From JBDGYW01 sp964580055 (lineage in GTDB: Bacteria; Gemmatimonadota; Gemmatimonadetes; Gemmatimonadales; GWC2-71-9), in NCBI GenBank assembly GCA_964580055.1, contig CAZOJI010000014.1, forward strand, positions 20,764 through 84,763: a stretch of 64,000 bases of DNA, written 5' to 3'. How positions within the stretch are numbered: position 1 is the stretch's first letter; each line of letters opens with the position of its first letter. Below are positions 29,400 to 38,856 of the stretch, piece by piece. A program made the position numbers and the translations under genes. The notes beneath the pieces were generated by a model. The model saw only the letters and a list, made by a program, of their open reading frames with translations, was not told the DNA's origin and made no database searches.

Positions 29400-30488
29400 A
29401 TGAGCCAGAATTCCCGCAAGAACCAAGAGTCAAGCTCGACTACACGCAGAAGATTTCTAACACACGCTGCTGCAGCCGGTGCCGGAGGCGTATTGGCAAA
29501 TCTGCTCGACGGCAGGCAGGAGAACCTTCATGCGGCGGCGTCTTCGCCAGCCCTCCCCAGCACAGCACACATACCCACCCGGCCGTTGGGCAGGAGCGGT
29601 GCGGCAGTCAGCATCGTTGGCTTCGGAGCGGGGAGCCGCTTCTACACCTCGACGCCGGACGACGAGGCTGGAGCCGATCTGATCCGAGACGCCGTGGATC
29701 GAGGGGTTTCGTTGGTGGAGACCGGATCCAACTACGGTGGACCGGAGGGGATCTCCGAGAGGCGGATCGGTCTGGCGATGACCACTCACCGGGAGAAGGC
29801 CTTCCTGGAAACGAAAGTCGATGAACGAGATTACGACGGAGCCATGCGCGAGATGGAGCGTAGCATGCGGCGGATGAACACCGATTACTTGGACCTGGTG
29901 CTCCATCACTTCCTACGCAGTACCGACGAGGTCGTCGAGGTTGCCGGCCCCAACGGCGCGGAGAAGGCCGTCAGGGATATGATGGACGAAGCAGTCGTCC
30001 GCTGCAGGGGCGTCTCCACCCATACTCCCGAGGTGGCCCTGGCAAGCCTCGAGCGCCTGGATCCCGAAGCCATTCAGCTCCCAATCAATGCCGTACGGGT
30101 GCCGGATTTCGAACCCGAGGTCATCCCGGCTGCCCGCGATTCGGGCGTGTCGATCATCGCGATGAAGACGTGCGGAAACGGGTTCTTTTTCCCGGCCAAC
30201 GCGACAGAACCCGACCGAATCGAAGAATACGGTCCGCCGCCGGGCGCGTGGGATCGCTGGGATCTGCCGACATGGACCGATTACATACAATACGCCCTGT
30301 CGCTCCCAATAACCACAGCCACGATCGGCATTGATTCGTATTTCACGCTAGACGGCGTGACCGCCGCGGCACTGTTGTTCGAGCCACTATCACGTGAACG
30401 GATGGCCTCGATCCACGAGAGAGCACAGATCTTCTCGGGAACGGGCTACTGGATTCCGAGGGAAAGCCGCCGCTCGGGGGAGGAGTAG
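29400..30488 (+). CDS. Tat-exported aldo-keto reductase family protein
   Basis: The ATG at 29400 follows AAGGAG by seven bases and gives 362 residues. The upstream in-frame ATG at 29250 lacks a signal. The N-terminus has a Tat motif (TRRRFLTHAAAAGAGG), pointing to export of a folded, cofactor-loaded protein. The barrel shows the aldo-keto reductase pattern DRGVSLVETGSNYGGPEG, LETKVDERDYDGA and YLDLVLHHF. The usual active-site Asp is Glu, while Tyr, Lys and His remain. The substrate is unknown. The M28 peptidase gene follows closely on the same strand. Confidence 0.83.
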   Translation: MSQNSRKNQESSSTTRRRFLTHAAAAGAGGVLANLLDGRQENLHAAASSPALPSTAHIPTRPLGRSGAAVSIVGFGAGSRFYTSTPDDEAGADLIRDAVDRGVSLVETGSNYGGPEGISERRIGLAMTTHREKAFLETKVDERDYDGAMREMERSMRRMNTDYLDLVLHHFLRSTDEVVEVAGPNGAEKAVRDMMDEAVVRCRGVSTHTPEVALASLERLDPEAIQLPINAVRVPDFEPEVIPAARDSGVSIIAMKTCGNGFFFPANATEPDRIEEYGPPPGAWDRWDLPTWTDYIQYALSLPITTATIGIDSYFTLDGVTAAALLFEPLSRERMASIHERAQIFSGTGYWIPRESRRSGEE

Positions 30489-30633
30489 GACTATGTGGCA
30501 CGGCTCACCAGCTCTAGTCGTGGGGCTCTCCGTGAAAGAGATCTTGGATCGGCCACTGCGGGCTCCGAGAAACTGCGCTCCACCGGCCCGGGATCTCGTC
30601 GAATCACTCTTATGCCCGAAGTCGAGCGGTTCA

Positions 30634-32484
30634 GTGAAGTGGAGAAGACGGATCAGGCTCATTGTGAACCGAATCCTTGCGGCACTCGTCCTGCCGGCAA
30701 TCTCGTTGACCGGATGCGGCGACGCGGGCACTTCCACCTCCATCCAGGATCTCGTGGACGCTGCCAGGGCGGAGGTCACCGTCGCAAACATGGAGCATGA
30801 GCTGGACTCCATAGTTCAGTACGACAGACTCTCTGGAAGCCCGGGCGAATTCGCCGCCGTGGAGTACCTGAGGCGGACCCTGGAGGACGAGGGCATTCAG
30901 GTTTCGGTCGATACGTTCCCGGCGTACATCAGCGATCCGGTCTCGGCCACCCTCGACGTGCCCGGAACCGATTTCGCTCCGCAAGCCATTACCATCTCCG
31001 GGTCGGGCACGGCCAGCAATCTCAGAGGCCAGGCGGTGGACCTGGGAACGCTGTCGGACCTGCCACCCATACTCACCGAGACGGGCGAGCGGCTGATCCT
31101 CGATCAGCAGGGCCCTGTCGGCTCCAAAGATCTGCGGTCCGTTCCAGATCTCACCGGCAAGATCGCCGTGGTCACCGGCCAACCGCGGCCTGTCCCCGTT
31201 ACCCAGTTGGAGAGGATGGGTGCCGCGGCCGTGGTTTTCGTCAATCCGGAAGAACGCCTGAACGATCTCACGACTACCACCGTATGGGGCGAGCCGTCGC
31301 TCGTGAACTACCACCGGATTCCCACACTCCCCGTTGCCGAGATCAAACACAGCGACGGAGAGCAGCTTCGCGCCATGATGGGCAGGGGACCGGTACGGCT
31401 GCGGTTGAGCACGAGAACCGAGACCGGATGGAAGGAGTTGAGGCTGCTGACCGCGACCATCCCCGGTCCAACAGAAGATGCTCCCTTCGTACTTGCAGGC
31501 GGGCATCTGGACGCTTGGTATCACGGGGGCACCGACAACGGCGGCGCCAACGTGGCCATGCTCGAGATCGCGCGAGCCTTTTACCGAAACCGCGACAAAC
31601 TCGAGCGAGGTCTATTGGTAGCCTGGTGGCCCGGTCACAGCAATGGTCGCTACGCCGGCTCCACCTGGTTCGTGGACAACCACTACGACGAACTCCGCCG
31701 CAGGGCCGTGGCGCACGTCAATTTCGAGGGGTTGGGCCAGATCGATGCGAAGCGGTTCAGCGCCAATGCGACCGCCTCGCTCAACGATATGGTTCAGGAG
31801 TTGTTCCGGCAGGAGACGGGCGACACGGTGCGCGTGACTCCTCCGGGCCGCAACTCGGACCAGTCCTTCAATGGTGTTGGTCTTCCACTGCTACAGATCA
31901 ACCATTATCGGCTGCCCGAAGACGGAGGCTACTGGTGGTGGCACACTCCGGATGACACCAGAGACAAGGTGAGCGCGGAGGTTTTGAAGGTGGACGCAGA
32001 CCTGTATGTCGAAGCGATTGGGCGACTCCTGGCGGAGCCCGTTCTCCCGCTCGATCTCTCCGCCACTGTCGAGCGCCTGGGCTCCCTCCTCAGGGAACGA
32101 CAAGAGACCGCAGGCGGTAACCTGGACCTCAGTAGCGCCATCACTCGACAAGAGGAGCTATTAGGAGCGGTTCGCAGGTTGCAGGCAAATCTGGAGACAA
32201 TGGGGACCGGTGCGGATTTGGATTTGCGCCTGGTTGCGGTACTCCGCCCCCTGCACCGTGTCCTCTATACCCTGCTGGGTCCCTACCATCCCGATCCGGC
32301 AGTTGACGAGGGCTCCCTTCCGGGACTCAACCCGGTGGAGATGCTGGCAGCCAACGACCCCACCACGGACCGTCACAAGTTCGCACTCACAACGCTGCGT
32401 AGAGAACTGCCGCGGATACTCGAGGCTATCGACACGGCCAAGGAACGGGCGCGCTGGTTGTTGGATCGGGTGGCCGGGAGGTAG
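30634..32484 (+). CDS. M28 family metallopeptidase lipoprotein
   Basis: The GTG at 30634 gives VKWRRRIRLIVNRILAALV and then the lipobox LTGC, a good lipoprotein signal. An ATG at 30493 with a better ribosome site (GGAGGAG) would add 47 residues ahead of the signal, so the start is uncertain. A PA-type insert (TGKIAVVTGQP, MGAAAVVFVNPEE) precedes the M28 core: GGHLDAWYHGGTDNGGA supplies the first zinc ligands. WWPGHSNGRYAGSTW stands where the usual general-base Glu segment lies, a variant known in one M28 branch. It is probably an outer-membrane or periplasmic aminopeptidase-like enzyme. Confidence 0.78.
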   Translation: MKWRRRIRLIVNRILAALVLPAISLTGCGDAGTSTSIQDLVDAARAEVTVANMEHELDSIVQYDRLSGSPGEFAAVEYLRRTLEDEGIQVSVDTFPAYISDPVSATLDVPGTDFAPQAITISGSGTASNLRGQAVDLGTLSDLPPILTETGERLILDQQGPVGSKDLRSVPDLTGKIAVVTGQPRPVPVTQLERMGAAAVVFVNPEERLNDLTTTTVWGEPSLVNYHRIPTLPVAEIKHSDGEQLRAMMGRGPVRLRLSTRTETGWKELRLLTATIPGPTEDAPFVLAGGHLDAWYHGGTDNGGANVAMLEIARAFYRNRDKLERGLLVAWWPGHSNGRYAGSTWFVDNHYDELRRRAVAHVNFEGLGQIDAKRFSANATASLNDMVQELFRQETGDTVRVTPPGRNSDQSFNGVGLPLLQINHYRLPEDGGYWWWHTPDDTRDKVSAEVLKVDADLYVEAIGRLLAEPVLPLDLSATVERLGSLLRERQETAGGNLDLSSAITRQEELLGAVRRLQANLETMGTGADLDLRLVAVLRPLHRVLYTLLGPYHPDPAVDEGSLPGLNPVEMLAANDPTTDRHKFALTTLRRELPRILEAIDTAKERARWLLDRVAGR

Positions 32485-32522
32485 GCTCAGACTGCCCGTG
32501 TTTCTGCTCGCGCTCAGGGGCC

Positions 32523-32540
32523 GACGGGTCTTCCCGTTTC
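32523..32540 (+). terminator. Weak stem-loop after the M28 gene
   Basis: GACGGG-TCTT-CCCGTT forms a short stem (one G-T pair) followed by TTC, 39 bp beyond the M28 stop and before the convergent thioredoxin gene. The T tract is short, so termination is only possible. The surrounding 211-bp gap shows nothing else. Confidence 0.3.
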
Positions 32541-32695
32541 CCGTATCACCCTAAGCTCTTCTAGAGACGCACGCGCGGAACTCGACTAGCTACGGAAGCT
32601 CCGTCTCCCACTTGCCATCATCGCCGCACGCGACGCCGAGATTGCTCCAGCGCCTGAATGCCTCAGTGATGGCAAGGTTGCACGGCCTGGCGGCT

Positions 32696-33280
32696 TCAGC
32701 CTCCGCTTTCGGCCAACCAGTCGTCGTAGGCGAGGGAGCCTTTTTGACTCACGTCGCCGCGCCCACCCAGGGAGACCGTATTCCCGTCGCTATCGATCAC
32801 GATCAGCGTAGGAATGAACTGCACATTGTAGCGAATCGACAGGGCCTCAACTTTCGCACTGCCAAATGGCAGCGCCAGCCAAGGCATGTCGTATTCCCTC
32901 ATGTGTGCGAACATGTCTTCCTCGCTATTGTCCAAGCTTACCAGCACGACCTCGAAAGACTTTCCAGCCTGCAGGAGATCTTCGTAGACCTCGATCAACA
33001 AGGGAGTAAATGCCGCACAAGACTGGCACCATTGCGCCCCGAAATAGATGGCTATGATCGAAGTGTTTTCGATCGTCTCCACTCCCACCTCGCTCCCGTC
33101 CGTTTTGAACAGGACCTGGCCGAACAACTCTGCGGGGGGGACCGGCGGGGCAGGTTCGAAAGGAGCAACCCCGTTTTCACCTCCGCTGCAAGAAGAGACC
33201 AGACAGGAGCAGACTCCCGCAACGATGATCCTACCTAGCAGTGAAAACCGCACCTTTCCCGCAGCTCTCCTATCGCACAT
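32696..33280 (-). CDS. Thioredoxin-like (nucleoredoxin/TlpA type) lipoprotein
   Basis: This 194-residue protein has a lipoprotein-type N-terminus (IIVAGVCSCLVSSCSGG). A thioredoxin fold follows, with the active site YFGAQWCQSCAAFTP and the cis-Pro segment FIPTLIVID. The pattern DNSEEDM...DMPWLALPF is typical of the nucleoredoxin/tryparedoxin branch. It probably works as a periplasmic thiol-disulfide protein. Its start overlaps the stop of the upstream hydrolase gene by about 10 bp, so the two are likely co-transcribed. Confidence 0.83.
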   Translation of the reverse strand: MCDRRAAGKVRFSLLGRIIVAGVCSCLVSSCSGGENGVAPFEPAPPVPPAELFGQVLFKTDGSEVGVETIENTSIIAIYFGAQWCQSCAAFTPLLIEVYEDLLQAGKSFEVVLVSLDNSEEDMFAHMREYDMPWLALPFGSAKVEALSIRYNVQFIPTLIVIDSDGNTVSLGGRGDVSQKGSLAYDDWLAESGG

Positions 33281-34691
33281 AGAGATCTAGACACTCCGTA
33301 TCCAAATCTGCGTGGGGAGAGGTCATAAATGCGTCCATTATCTTCCTTTTGCAATCCATATCTCCTCCTCCGTGTCCCCCTTCGTCGATGATGAACGCTC
33401 GAGAATCGGTCATCTTCGATTGGAACAAAGCCGCGTTTTCCGGGGGGGTGACGGGATCAAACTGGTTTATGAAGATGAGAGAGGGGATCTCCGAAACTCG
33501 GTACTCCTTCATCTCCTCGGTAGCGTGTGAATCGAGGAAGTCGGAGCTAACGAGATAGAGTGACGTGAATATCGGCAACTCATAGGGCAAGAGCTCGAGT
33601 TGCTCGTACTTCCGGGCCACGACCTCGGACGTAATGCCGCGATCGTATTCCTCGTAGTTCTCGCACGCCAGGAACATTGCGTAGTTGGATGTGGACATTC
33701 CCCGACCGCCGACAACCCGGTTTATCCACTCCATGTCGCCGTTGTCCAGCGCATGAATGAACCTTGGGGCCAACGAACGGGAATCGTTCTTGTACAATTC
33801 GTACCGCAAAAAGAATATCGCGTCCTGCGGGTTCAGGATAAAAGGTCTCCCCTCATACTCTGCCTCCAGTGGTTCCCTGGCCAACCTGTCGAGCACATCG
33901 AAGTAGGTCGCTTCCAGATTCGGGTACGCTTCATTGCACTCGGGATCAGCTTCACAGTGATCCAACACCTTCCGCAATGAGGAATCGTAGTCCTCCATCC
34001 TCGTGATCAGATAGTCGTTTCGGTGCGGGGCCGGAGAATCATAGATGGCCGTATGGATTCGCTCTGGGAAGTAGTCCGCCACCACTCGCGCGATTCGTGT
34101 GCCGTAGGATCCGCCCCTCAGGTTGTATTTATCGTAGCCTAGATGATCCATCAACATGCCGACGTCCCTGGCATTCTGGAACGTGTTGTACATCTCGATC
34201 TCAATTCCTTCTTCATCGCAGGTGCGCCGGAGCCCGGCCACCAGAGCTCTGATGCGTCCCCGCTCCTCTTCACTGGTGAGGTCTTCGGGAAGGAGGTTGT
34301 ACAGTTTGCTGGTCAGGTCGGGCAAAGGGCTCGATTTGCCAATCCCCCGTTGATCGAATCGAATTATGTCGCGGGTCTCGAGGATTGGGTTGTCGAGCCC
34401 CCCATCAACATTCCTCAAGGCCTGTCCACCGGGTCCGCCCGTGAAGTGGATCATCGGATACTCTTGGGTATCCTCGTCTTCGCTCTCGAGAATGACGTAC
34501 GCTATGCTGATTTTGCGGCCGTCGGGCTTGCCGTGATTCTCAGGTACCTGGATGTAGCCGCAGGTCAGCCTCGTAGTGTCACTCGCATCATCCAGGAAAC
34601 TGCAATCGGATTGCAGGTGTGACCGGCCCGTTCCTGTGGTACAACCACTCAGAACCACAACGGTGGAAATTACAACTGAGATCGTGCGCAT
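33270..34691 (-). CDS. Alpha/beta hydrolase, tripeptidyl-aminopeptidase-like lipoprotein
   Basis: This 473-residue protein has a lipobox VVLSGC near residue 16. The alpha/beta hydrolase core shows the oxyanion segment HFTGGPGGQAL, a DQRGIG motif and the nucleophile elbow LRGGSYGTR. The acid and base lie in the C-terminal TAP-like domain (FINQFDPVTPPEN, DEGGHGG). It is likely a secreted proline-iminopeptidase or tripeptidyl-peptidase-type enzyme. The thioredoxin-like lipoprotein gene follows directly. Confidence 0.83.
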   Translation of the reverse strand: MRTISVVISTVVVLSGCTTGTGRSHLQSDCSFLDDASDTTRLTCGYIQVPENHGKPDGRKISIAYVILESEDEDTQEYPMIHFTGGPGGQALRNVDGGLDNPILETRDIIRFDQRGIGKSSPLPDLTSKLYNLLPEDLTSEEERGRIRALVAGLRRTCDEEGIEIEMYNTFQNARDVGMLMDHLGYDKYNLRGGSYGTRIARVVADYFPERIHTAIYDSPAPHRNDYLITRMEDYDSSLRKVLDHCEADPECNEAYPNLEATYFDVLDRLAREPLEAEYEGRPFILNPQDAIFFLRYELYKNDSRSLAPRFIHALDNGDMEWINRVVGGRGMSTSNYAMFLACENYEEYDRGITSEVVARKYEQLELLPYELPIFTSLYLVSSDFLDSHATEEMKEYRVSEIPSLIFINQFDPVTPPENAALFQSKMTDSRAFIIDEGGHGGGDMDCKRKIMDAFMTSPHADLDTECLDLYVR

Positions 34692-35023
34692 GGAGTTTTC
34701 CTCTGTTCTCTCCGAGCGTTAACCGACCGTGACAACGGTGGTGCTGGATCGAAGATCCGAATTCCGACAAGAAAGCTGCACCTCTTAATATGAGGGTTGG
34801 CCGCGATGATCGTCACCCCGCACTAGACACGGTATCGAAGAGTTCAGCAGAGGACGCCGGCGGCGCTAATTCAACCGGGATTCCTGTAGTCCGATCGAAG
34901 CCTGCAATCCAAAGCTGGACAGTTCCAGCAATACCGTACATACTTGCGCACGTTCAAATCGAGTCCCAGCATCATCAACAGACTGACGTAACGGGGGCCT
35001 TGGCGAATCCGCAAGGCCATTCT
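34692..35023. other. Gap between the tup operon and the hydrolase gene
   Basis: This 332-bp stretch lies downstream of tupC and upstream of the hydrolase on the minus strand. It should hold the hydrolase promoter. A plus-strand open frame crosses it but runs on antisense into tupC and shows no family similarity. No hairpin terminator or RNA is evident. Confidence 0.5.
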
Positions 35024-36160
35024 CTACTCGATAATCCTGTTCATCGGACTTGCCCTATCTCGAGCGTTGGAGCACCGAATCAGATGGGCAGCCTGTGCGT
35101 CAAACGATGCTCGAACTGTACCGCCAATCTCCAGCCCGGCCTTCCGAAACAATGGCCGGTTGACCACGGCTACCACGGGAAAGCCACAATCTATCTCCAC
35201 GCGGAAATGAGTTTCGGCAGGTACTATTCTCGTCACAGCACCTTGGATGACATTACGACCGCTGCCATCGTCTGAGGATGAGCCACCGAGCAGATCGATC
35301 TCTTCCGGACGGACCGCAACACAAACGTCCTCTCCCACTTCGCAATCTCCCTGTGCCACGATGAGAAGCGCGCCACAATCGACACGGACGATACCATTTT
35401 CTTTGTCGGCAATGCGTCCCAGAATCAGAGTCTCCACTCCAACGAACCGCGCGACCTCAACAGATGCTGGACGAGAGAAGACAGTCTCCGCGGTGCCGAC
35501 CTGGGCCACGCGGCCGCGCATCAACACAGCAACACGGTCCCCCAGGGCAAGTGCTTCTCCCCGGTCGTGAGTGGCGAATATCGTGGTGACCCCACTCTCA
35601 GCCAGGACCGCCTGAAACTCCTGGAGCTGGCTCTGCCTAGTCGGCGCATCGAGTGCCGCAAACGGCTCGTCCAGGAACAGAACCTCCGGGTTCAGCACCA
35701 TTGCCCGCGCCAGGCTCACGCGCTGTGCTTCGCCGCCCGACAGTTTCGCTGCCGACCTCTCGCCGAGATGTGAGATGGCCAGCCGTTCGAGCCACGCATT
35801 CACACGTTGTTCCGCTTCCAGTTTGGAAACGCCGCGAAAACGCAGTCCCAGTGCCGCGTTTCTTCGCACGCTCATGCGACACAGCAATGGCTCTTGCATC
35901 ACCGCAGCCAAACGCCGTCGCATTGCGAGCAGGTGCCGCGCATTGCTGAAATCGACCTCTCGACCACCCAGAAACACTCGGCCGCGAGCAGGTTGGATCA
36001 GAAGTCCGAATAGCCTGAGAAGCGTGGTCTTTCCCGATCCGTTTTCTCCGAGCAGTGTCAGAATCTCGCCACGGCGCACGCTCAATCGAGGGACATCGAG
36101 CACTGTGTGCCCATCGTAGCAAACGGAAATATCTTTGAGCTCGAGCACGTTTTCGCTCAA
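35024..36160 (-). CDS. tupC: Tungstate-type ABC transporter ATPase (TupC)
   Basis: This is an import ATPase with Walker A GENGSGKTTLL, the signature LSGGEAQRVSLARAM, Walker B EVLFLDEP and the switch His in FATHDRGEA. The last 130 residues carry a TOBE-like domain. A TTG at 36160 overlaps the tupB stop and gives 378 residues; an upstream TTG at 36199 is possible but lies deeper in tupB. On its own it could serve molybdate or tungstate. The TupA-type binding protein upstream favours tungstate, the metal BamB needs. Confidence 0.85.
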   Translation of the reverse strand: MSENVLELKDISVCYDGHTVLDVPRLSVRRGEILTLLGENGSGKTTLLRLFGLLIQPARGRVFLGGREVDFSNARHLLAMRRRLAAVMQEPLLCRMSVRRNAALGLRFRGVSKLEAEQRVNAWLERLAISHLGERSAAKLSGGEAQRVSLARAMVLNPEVLFLDEPFAALDAPTRQSQLQEFQAVLAESGVTTIFATHDRGEALALGDRVAVLMRGRVAQVGTAETVFSRPASVEVARFVGVETLILGRIADKENGIVRVDCGALLIVAQGDCEVGEDVCVAVRPEEIDLLGGSSSDDGSGRNVIQGAVTRIVPAETHFRVEIDCGFPVVAVVNRPLFRKAGLEIGGTVRASFDAQAAHLIRCSNARDRASPMNRIIE

Positions 36161-36855
36161 CGTGCCGCACTCCGCTGCTGGAATTGGGTGAGCATCCAAG
36201 TGATCAAGAAGGTGAGCGCCAGCAGGATCAGACTGAGTGCGATTGCCACCTCAAAGTTGCCCTTGCGCGTTTCGAGCACCGTTGCGGTGGTCAACACTCG
36301 GGTATGCCCCAAGATATTGCCTCCTACCATCATCACGGCTCCCACTTCCGATATCACCGCGCCGAAACCTGCGATCACGGCCGCCAGCATTGGAAGACGG
36401 ATTTCCCACAACAGTAGCGCAATTAGCTGTAGCCGGGACGCACCCAAGCTCTTCAACTGCAGAATCAACTTTGGATCGATCTGCTGCAGCGCCGCCATGG
36501 TCAGCCCGGTGACCACCGGGAAGGCGATGAAGAATTGAGCCAGAACGATGGCTCCTGGAGTATAGAGCAACTGCAGGAAGCCGAGCGGGCCGCTTCGCCA
36601 GAGTACTATGGAGACGAACAGACCGACGACCACCGGCGGAAGGCCCATGCCCGTGTTGATGAGACTGACAGCGACCCCGCGGCCCGGAAAAACCTTGAAC
36701 GCAAGCAGTGCGCCGAGCGGGACCCCGAAGACGAGCGCCACCAGGGTAGCGAGTCCGGATAGTTCGAGGGATAGCAGGGCGATTCTCAGAACCGCCGGGT
36801 CACCCTTGATGAGCAGGGAAAAGGCTTGGGTAAGACCGTTCCAGATTAGCTCCAT
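36157..36855 (-). CDS. tupB: Tungstate ABC transporter permease (TupB)
   Basis: The ATG at 36855 begins MELIWNGLTQAFSLLIKGDP, the family-typical N-terminus, and the longer open frame is not needed. The protein of about 232 residues has five to six membrane segments and the permease coupling loop with the conserved E-x-x-x-x-G pattern (LKSLGASRLQLIALLLWEI). GFGAVISEVGAVMMVGGNI and TRVLTTATVLETRKGNF are TupB-like. It starts 4 bp after the tupA stop and moves the oxyanion across the inner membrane. Confidence 0.88.
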   Translation of the reverse strand: MELIWNGLTQAFSLLIKGDPAVLRIALLSLELSGLATLVALVFGVPLGALLAFKVFPGRGVAVSLINTGMGLPPVVVGLFVSIVLWRSGPLGFLQLLYTPGAIVLAQFFIAFPVVTGLTMAALQQIDPKLILQLKSLGASRLQLIALLLWEIRLPMLAAVIAGFGAVISEVGAVMMVGGNILGHTRVLTTATVLETRKGNFEVAIALSLILLALTFLITWMLTQFQQRSAAR

Positions 36856-36859
36856 GGTG

Positions 36860-37705
36860 TCAGTTGACCAGCGACTCCTCGCTCCTGCCGGCGTCAGGGG
36901 AAAACAGCGGTTGTCCGTACTCCTCCACACCGTAAGCTCGAATCATCTCCTGTGCCTCGCCGCTCAACAAAAAGTCACTGAAAGCCTTTGCTCCTGCTCT
37001 ATTCACCCGCGGGAAGCGCTCAGGGTTCACCTGCATCACCGAATAGATGTTCAGGAACAGCGGACCTCCCTCGACGTGCGACACCAATCCCGTGCGTGCC
37101 CGCAGCGCCAGGTGAGTACCCCTGTCGGTCAGCACATACGCTCCCATTTCGGCGGCAATCAGCAGCGTTGCTCCCATCCCCTGCCCCGTGGATATATACC
37201 ATTCGCCTTTCGGGGCGACGCCGGCGATCCCCCAGAGGCTCCTTTCCCGCATGTGCGTTCCCGATTCGTCCCCCCTACTGACAAATGGGCTCTCGGCCTC
37301 AGCGATATTCGCCACAGCCCCGGCACCACTCTGGAGCCCGTGGATTCCGGCTGGGTCCTGCTCCGGGCCTGCAATCAAGAAATCGTTGTGCATGACGATG
37401 CGGCGGTTTATCGCGAAACCGGCAGCAACTATCTCCTTTTCCTGCCTCGGCGCGTGAACCAGCAGCACGTCGGCGTCGCCTCGCGTCCCCATCGCCAGGG
37501 CTTCTCCCGTTCCGACGGCGATCGTTTTCACCTGATAACCGCTTTGCCGTTCGAACACCGGCAGCAACTGATCGAGCAAGCCGGAGTCTTGCGTGCTCGT
37601 CGTTGTTGCGAGAATGATGTACTCCTGCCCCCCGCATCCGGCTAGGGTAAGCAGCACGCCGAGCAAAACGCTGTGGAACGCTCTGCGATTACAGACCGTT
37701 GGCAT
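36860..37705 (-). CDS. tupA: Tungstate-binding periplasmic protein (TupA)
   Basis: The ATG at 37705 follows GGAGG by about nine bases and gives 281 residues, with a lipoprotein signal ending in TLAGC. The TupA signature ATTTSTQDSGLLDQLLP lies directly after it, followed by GTGEALAMGTRGDADVLLVHAP and STGQGMGATLLIAAE. These oxyanion-binding segments mark TupA/WtpA-type tungstate proteins rather than ModA. The three-gene operon sits between the two halves of the benzoyl-CoA island, which supports a role in supplying tungsten to BamB. Confidence 0.9.
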   Translation of the reverse strand: MPTVCNRRAFHSVLLGVLLTLAGCGGQEYIILATTTSTQDSGLLDQLLPVFERQSGYQVKTIAVGTGEALAMGTRGDADVLLVHAPRQEKEIVAAGFAINRRIVMHNDFLIAGPEQDPAGIHGLQSGAGAVANIAEAESPFVSRGDESGTHMRERSLWGIAGVAPKGEWYISTGQGMGATLLIAAEMGAYVLTDRGTHLALRARTGLVSHVEGGPLFLNIYSVMQVNPERFPRVNRAGAKAFSDFLLSGEAQEMIRAYGVEEYGQPLFSPDAGRSEESLVN

Positions 37706-38016
37706 CAGTGTGTTTCCTCCAGCGAAATGGAATTGCCAATTCCGGTGCCCCGGCGAAGAGACTCTCGCTTCGCGCGAGCGACTGTTGCACGCTTTGCATT
37801 GCTTTTCGCATGCATAACGAGGCCTCCCCGCATTCCTGTCGTAAGAAAACTCTGTCGATTCACCGAAAACGTATCGACAGGAGTATGAAGCCGCCACTCC
37901 TCGGTACCCGCCTGACGCGATGTTCAGCGACAACCTTGGGTTGAGGTTCCCAACTCGCCCCTCGCGTGTCGCCGTGACTTGGGCGATAATGCATTGACGC
38001 CCTTAGGAGGTAATTG
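37706..38016. other. Divergent region between tupA and a barrel protein gene
   Basis: This 311-bp region must contain the promoters of tupA (-) and the barrel gene (+). I looked for ModE-type palindromes and Moco/Tuco riboswitch-like structures and saw none that I can support. The plus-strand ribosome site TAGGAGG at 38004-38010 belongs to the barrel gene. Confidence 0.5.
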
Positions 38017-38847
38017 ATGGCAGCGGGAATCCCCGGAAGACTGAGCCGCTACCTGATCCCACCGGTTTTGCTTGCACTGGTTTTTTCGTCGCCGCTCCAG
38101 GCACAGTTCTACAAGGTTTATCCGTATGGAACCGCGGGTGCCGGAGCTATCGAGGTCAGCTACTGGACGACGGCCGTTCCGAAGACGGACGCGGGCGTCG
38201 ATTTCTTCGGCCCCGAACTGCCGCGGGAGGGCCTGTGGGCTCACTCCGTCGAATTGGAGTACGGGCTGTCTCACAGCCTCACCGTTGGTTACTACGCCGA
38301 CTTCCTCGATCCGGCCGACGGCGAGTTCCGCTATGTGAGGTCCAAGTTCGTCACGCGCTATCGCTTCGCCGACAAATACGTTCTGCCGGTAGACATCGCG
38401 TTCTACGCGGAGTACATCATCCCGGACTACAACTTCCAGGATTCCGAAGTATTCGAGGTGCGGCTGATCCTCGAGAAGGACATCGGGCCCTTCACTCTGG
38501 ACCTGAACCCCAAGTTCGAGAAGAAGACGAGCGGGCGCGATGTGGGAGAGGGCACCGAATTCGGCTACTCCGCGGGACTCTACTACGAGAACGCCGGCCT
38601 GGGATTGATCACTACGACCATCTTCTACATTCGACCCGGGGTAGAGTTCTACGGCGGGATGGGTATGTTCTCGGCTCCCACCGCCCTGGACAACCACCCG
38701 CATTACGTGTTCCCGACACTCGACCTCTACTTCCCTCGTTGGGGCACCTGGGCAATTCACTGGCACGCAGGAGCCGGGTTCGGACTCACCGGCGTGTCGG
38801 ACGATCTCATTGTAAAGAGTATCCTCACCGCGGAGTTCATGTTTTGA
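38017..38847 (+). CDS. Predicted outer-membrane beta-barrel protein
   Basis: The ATG at 38017 follows TAGGAGG and gives 276 residues. There is a signal peptide (YLIPPVLLALVFSSPLQAQ, cut after AQA or QAQ). The mature part alternates hydrophobic and aromatic residues in amphipathic strands (SVELEYGLSHSLTVGYYADF, EVRLILEKDIGPFTLDLNPK) and ends in Phe (LTAEFMF), the typical C-terminal signature of barrel proteins. No specific family is recognised. The cytochrome-like relic follows 10 bp later, so the two may once have formed a unit. Confidence 0.72.
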   Translation: MAAGIPGRLSRYLIPPVLLALVFSSPLQAQFYKVYPYGTAGAGAIEVSYWTTAVPKTDAGVDFFGPELPREGLWAHSVELEYGLSHSLTVGYYADFLDPADGEFRYVRSKFVTRYRFADKYVLPVDIAFYAEYIIPDYNFQDSEVFEVRLILEKDIGPFTLDLNPKFEKKTSGRDVGEGTEFGYSAGLYYENAGLGLITTTIFYIRPGVEFYGGMGMFSAPTALDNHPHYVFPTLDLYFPRWGTWAIHWHAGAGFGLTGVSDDLIVKSILTAEFMF

Positions 38848-38856
38848 CCGCGGGGA

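Noticed and set aside
34790..35275. Plus-strand open frame of 161 codons
   Set aside because: It runs antisense into tupC, shows no family similarity and has no ribosome site.
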